Assembly (NCBI GenBank): GCA_019155185.1
Contig: CM032818.1
Span: forward strand, 1,285,433-1,349,432
Direction of reading: 5' to 3'
Length of the DNA: 64,000 nt
Source: Beaufortia kweichowensis
Taxonomy: Eukaryota > Chordata > Actinopteri > Cypriniformes > Gastromyzontidae
The position numbers and the translations under genes are program-made. Positions 60,901 to 64,000 of this stretch are shown piece by piece (within the stretch, counting starts at the first letter, position 1; the number at the start of each line of letters is the position of its first letter). The notes beneath the pieces were generated by a model. The model was not told the origin of the DNA and made no database searches. It was given only the letters and a program-made list of their open reading frames with translations.

Positions 60901-63852
60901 GTTGGACAGAATTGCATCGTCTCTGGATGGGGAGCGCTCAATCAGTACACCAGTGAGTATGTTACCTAAAATTACAAAAGAAAAATGTTGTTAAAAATCA
61001 TTTTTCATCCCTCGGCTGTTTGATATGTCTGAACAGGTGATGTGCCAACTACATTGCAGAAAGCGATCGTAAAAATAATCGATTCAAAGGTTTGCAACAA
61101 ATCATCGGTTTACCGAGGGGCTATCACACAAAACATGATGTGTGCTGGATTTCTTCAGGGGAAGGTGGATTCATGCCAGGTAACAAACAACTGAATTACG
61201 TGAAAAATCTAATCTAGGATAAAGTGTTTCAGCATGTTTTTCTGGTCCTCAGGGAGACTCCGGTGGCCCTCTGGTATGTGAAGTAGCCCCCGGGCGTTTC
61301 TTCCTAGCGGGCGTGGTGAGCTGGGGCGTGGGATGCGCTCAAATCAACAAGCCTGGAGTTTATTCCCGCGTCACCAAACTCAGAAACTGGATCCTGAGCT
61401 ACACAGACTCTCAGACGGCTCACGTCGCCTCCACGGTCCCAAGCGTCACAACCACTGCGGTTCATACCGTTAAAGCAATGAAACCATCTTCTGACCTCAT
61501 CAGTAATGACTTTCGCCCTGTATTAGGAAACTGCAGCGGGAATTATAACTGTGGCGGAGGAGAATGTGTCAACAAGATAAACCCAGAGTGTGACCGAGTC
61601 ATCGACTGCAATAATGAGGCTGATGAGAAAAACTGCGGTACATGACAACTTTTGTTTAATTGATAGGAACGTAAAGATATATTGATGTACAGCATACTGC
61701 GATACAAAAAATGTTATGTTATGTTGATGTCATGATTACATTTTTATTCATTTCTGTTATTAGCTATTAGGACTTTTAGAATTTAATTTATTTTTCATGG
61801 TTAAGGTATTTTTTTTCAAATACATAACCATTTTTATTACGTTTTTTATTGTTATAAAATATTTATTCTCGAGTCTTAGACCTTTACATCAATATATAGG
61901 CTAGTCTGTCATAATTAGATTAGAATTCAACTATGAAATATTAAAGTTAATGAATAAGTGAAATAAGTGACAGTTAACGGATGAAAATTTATTTTTTTCA
62001 GTGACAGACCTATATCATTTTTCTTAATTTACATACAGATGGTTTAGTTTAACCTTAAACTTTGTCAATTCAAAAACATATTCGTATCATTTATATTGTG
62101 AGCTAAGCATATTGTTACACCTCTATATAACTACAACAATTAACATTATGGATTTTAAGAACCGTAGGATAATTATGGTGTACGATACATTGTACATTTA
62201 GACAGAATGGTACAAAAACTGGTTATTTCATCCACAAACTGTTTCGAAAACCAACACAATTCATCTATTCAAAACGGTAAATAAGGCTAATTATACTATA
62301 AAATACTATAAAATGAATTTCTTTCTTAGTATTTTTGTTGTTTTTTTGCAGTAAAAATATCTACAAGTTCTTCAATCAAAACATATTTCCTTGATAAGCG
62401 AAATGACCTAACATATTAAGTCTTGAAAAAAATGATTAAATTTGAATGATTTGATGTTTAAAACAAGCAAAAATATCTGCCAGTGGGGTAGAAAAATAAA
62501 CATGAATTAAGTACTTAATAAATTCAAGTTTATTTTTCTTACCCCACTAGCAGATATTTTGCTTGTTCTAAGCATTAATTCCCTTCAATTTTATACTTTT
62601 TTCATAAAACAAGACTTATTATCGTACTTTCTCTTATGAACAAAATGTATCCCCATTTAAGAAAATGTTGATTTTTGTACTGAAAAACAAGACAAAAATA
62701 CTAAGAAAGAAATGGATTTTTTGTAGTGTAGCAAAGCACAAGAATATGATGATCACCTCTTTCTGTAGACTGTGGACGTCGTCCAGCTGTTGGTCAGGAG
62801 AGGATTGTTGGAGGCGTCACCGCTCAGAGAGGTGAATGGCCTTGGGTGGGCAGTCTCCAGTACCAGCGTGCTCATCGTTGTGGAGTGACGCTCATTCACT
62901 GTAAATGGCTCTTGACTGCAGCTCACTGCTTCAGAGGGTAATAAACACTTTCCCCATCACTTCCCCATCCATTTTTTACTTTCCATGTTGGGGATGACAG
63001 TGCATTTTGGGTTTTTTATTAACAGCGATCTGAATCCCACCGGCTGGACGGTGAGTCTTGGATCCGTCATCTGGTCAGGTGTTGGTGCTCTGGCGATCCC
63101 TGTGCAGAGGATCATCCATCACCCTGATTTCAACAGCACCAACATGAATTATGATGTGGCCCTGGTGGAGATCTCCATCCCGGCTCCTCAGTCCTACACC
63201 ATACAGACGGTGTGCTTGCCCTCACCTATACACATCTTTGGGAAGGATACGGAGTGCTACATTGTCGGATGGGGTGCGGTTAGGGAGGATGGTGAGTTTG
63301 GTGTTTTTTGGGAAGGTTTTGGTGCATCACATCTCACAGTTTGTTTCTGTCACGTATAGGTATGATAACCAGTTTGCTGCAGAAGGCACAGGTTAACATC
63401 ATCGATCAGTCGGACTGCCTGCGATCTTACGGTGCTGATCTTACCAACAACATGATGTGCGCTGGCTCAATGGAAGGGGCTAGGGACACGTGTATGGTGA
63501 GTAAACCGGGTATCCGATATTATAAGCAATCACACAACCTTGTTGGAGAAACCGCAATGTTCTGAAAGTCTCGTTTGTACCTTAAAACATCCACTCTACC
63601 TCTTAAGCTGATTACGTAACCGAGCACAATGTAATTCAACCATATCCTGTGGATTTTCTAAATGTCACACACTCTTATTTTCTCTCGCAGGGAGACTCAG
63701 GAGGACCGCTGGTGTGCCGTGAGCCTCAGGGCCGCTGGTTCTTGGCTGGGGTGACCAGCTGGGGTCACGGCTGCGGTCGGGTCGGCTTCCCGGGGGTTTA
63801 CATGCGAGTTACAGCTGTCAGAGAATGGATGGCTTCATACCTCCCTTTTTAA
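57965..63852 (+). CDS. tmprss9: TMPRSS9-like polyserase: SEA, LDLa, protease, LDLa, protease (14 coding exons)
   Basis: This is a type II transmembrane serine protease. Coding exons: 57965-58100, 58438-58565, 58748-58815, 58897-59072, 59233-59274, 59345-59458, 60434-60599, 60678-60952, 61037-61179, 61253-61637, 62769-62937, 63026-63291, 63360-63496, 63691-63852; 2367 nt, 788 residues. A short cytoplasmic tail precedes a signal anchor (AAILILLIIGGALGF), then a SEA domain and an LDLa repeat with DCVDGSDE. Protease 1 has activation site NRVVGG, SAAHC, NSDV, DSCQGDSGGP. A second LDLa (DCNNEADE) follows, then protease 2 with ERIVGG, TAAHC, NYDV and DTCMGDSGGP. Both triads are intact, and both have the Asp six residues before Ser that gives trypsin-like specificity. 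Each protease keeps the CG cysteine linking pro-region and catalytic chain. It lies next to lsm7 as on human 19p13.3. Human TMPRSS9 has a third, inactive protease domain; none is seen here. Confidence 0.88.
58230..58432. repeat. Dispersed repeat copy in tmprss9-like intron
   Basis: It shares GAATTAAAATA, ACAAACCA, AATAATACCCAACAAA, GAAGAAGAG and AACAGCAC words with 50195-50400. Confidence 0.6.
59813..60364. repeat. AT-rich tandem array (three imperfect units)
   Basis: The words AAGATATAAAAAATTGG, ATATATCATATATA, ATATGAAAACATGAAATATA and AAATACATATAAAAAAGG recur in order three times at roughly 180-bp spacing, with later units partly truncated. It occupies the large intron before protease domain 1. 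Confidence 0.85.
61638..62316. other. tmprss9-like intron, AT-rich, no gene seen
   Basis: The left part of the intron between the second LDLa repeat and protease domain 2. No exon or RNA gene is supported. Confidence 0.4.
62317..62713. mobile_element. Foldback MITE with 22-bp perfect TIRs
   Basis: ATTTCTTTCTTAGTATTTTT (22 bp, 62317-62338) is the exact reverse complement of 62692-62713. Inner arms CAAGCAAAAATATCTGC and GCAGATATTTTGCTTG (around 62465-62560) are also inverted, so the whole element is a near-palindrome. It has no coding capacity. Confidence 0.85.
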
Positions 63853-64000
63853 GCTATCTGGACATGATGAGAGATGCAGTCATGCCTCCCAACAGAACTG
63901 AAACAGTTCAACTTGGTGCTTCTGACATCACTTGGATACCCTTACTGTACTGTCAAATATTTATTTTTGGTATTTATTGTCAATGCATTTCAGTGTACCA
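63853..64000 (+). other. tmprss9: tmprss9-like 3' UTR, partial
   Basis: Non-coding sequence follows the stop up to the window edge. No AATAAA is seen before the edge. Confidence 0.6.

Noticed and set aside
61500..61637. Second LDLa repeat as part of a separate neighbouring gene
   Set aside because: It is in the same exon and frame as the catalytic serine of protease 1 and splices in phase to protease 2, so it belongs to the same polyprotein.

Overview
This window is nuclear DNA from a ray-finned fish, most likely a cyprinid or close relative. Every protein gene has vertebrate GT-AG introns. The introns are short and AT-rich, and they hold dispersed inverted-repeat elements typical of carp and zebrafish-type genomes (the family beginning GGGATAGTTCACCC, a Tc1/mariner-like family beginning CAGTACC, tRNA-derived SINE fragments, and a long GATA/GACA array). 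I cannot name the species.

Ten protein genes can be reconstructed exon by exon, and each reading frame closes across its splice junctions. Left to right: rad54l2 (+, 3' part only, 200-5489); cyb561d2 (-, 7420-8883); rassf1 (+, 12037-17584, with a second RASSF1C-type promoter and first exon at 14866-15009); tusc2 (+, 19317-20036); hyal2 (+, 29316-33284); abhd14a (+, 36586-38155); mfsd14a/hiat1 (+, 39977-45736); sass6 (-, 48025-53739); lsm7 (+, 54112-55324); and a tmprss9-like polyserase (+, 57965-63852). The first six belong to the block on human 3p21, mfsd14a-sass6 to human 1p21 and lsm7-tmprss9 to human 19p13.3, so the order here joins three human regions.

The genes do not form a pathway. 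They cover chromatin remodelling (rad54l2), membrane electron transfer (cyb561d2), Ras/Hippo signalling (rassf1), a myristoylated mitochondrial protein (tusc2), hyaluronan turnover (hyal2), a membrane-anchored hydrolase (abhd14a), a putative solute carrier (mfsd14a), centriole assembly (sass6), RNA decay and splicing (lsm7) and cell-surface proteolysis (tmprss9-like). Shared regulation is suggested only for the head-to-head pair sass6/lsm7, whose start codons lie 372 bp apart around a GC box.

I found no new enzyme system, CRISPR array, viral gene or intact transposase. The observations most worth checking are: a 54-bp near-perfect copy of the mfsd14a start region inside the abhd14a 3' UTR; two consecutive GC-AG introns in sass6, where only the GC donors keep frame and conserved residues; the intact RASSF1A/RASSF1C two-promoter layout with loss of the ATM SQ site; a tmprss9-like gene with two complete LDLa-protease modules; and long GA and GATA/GACA arrays beside promoters.
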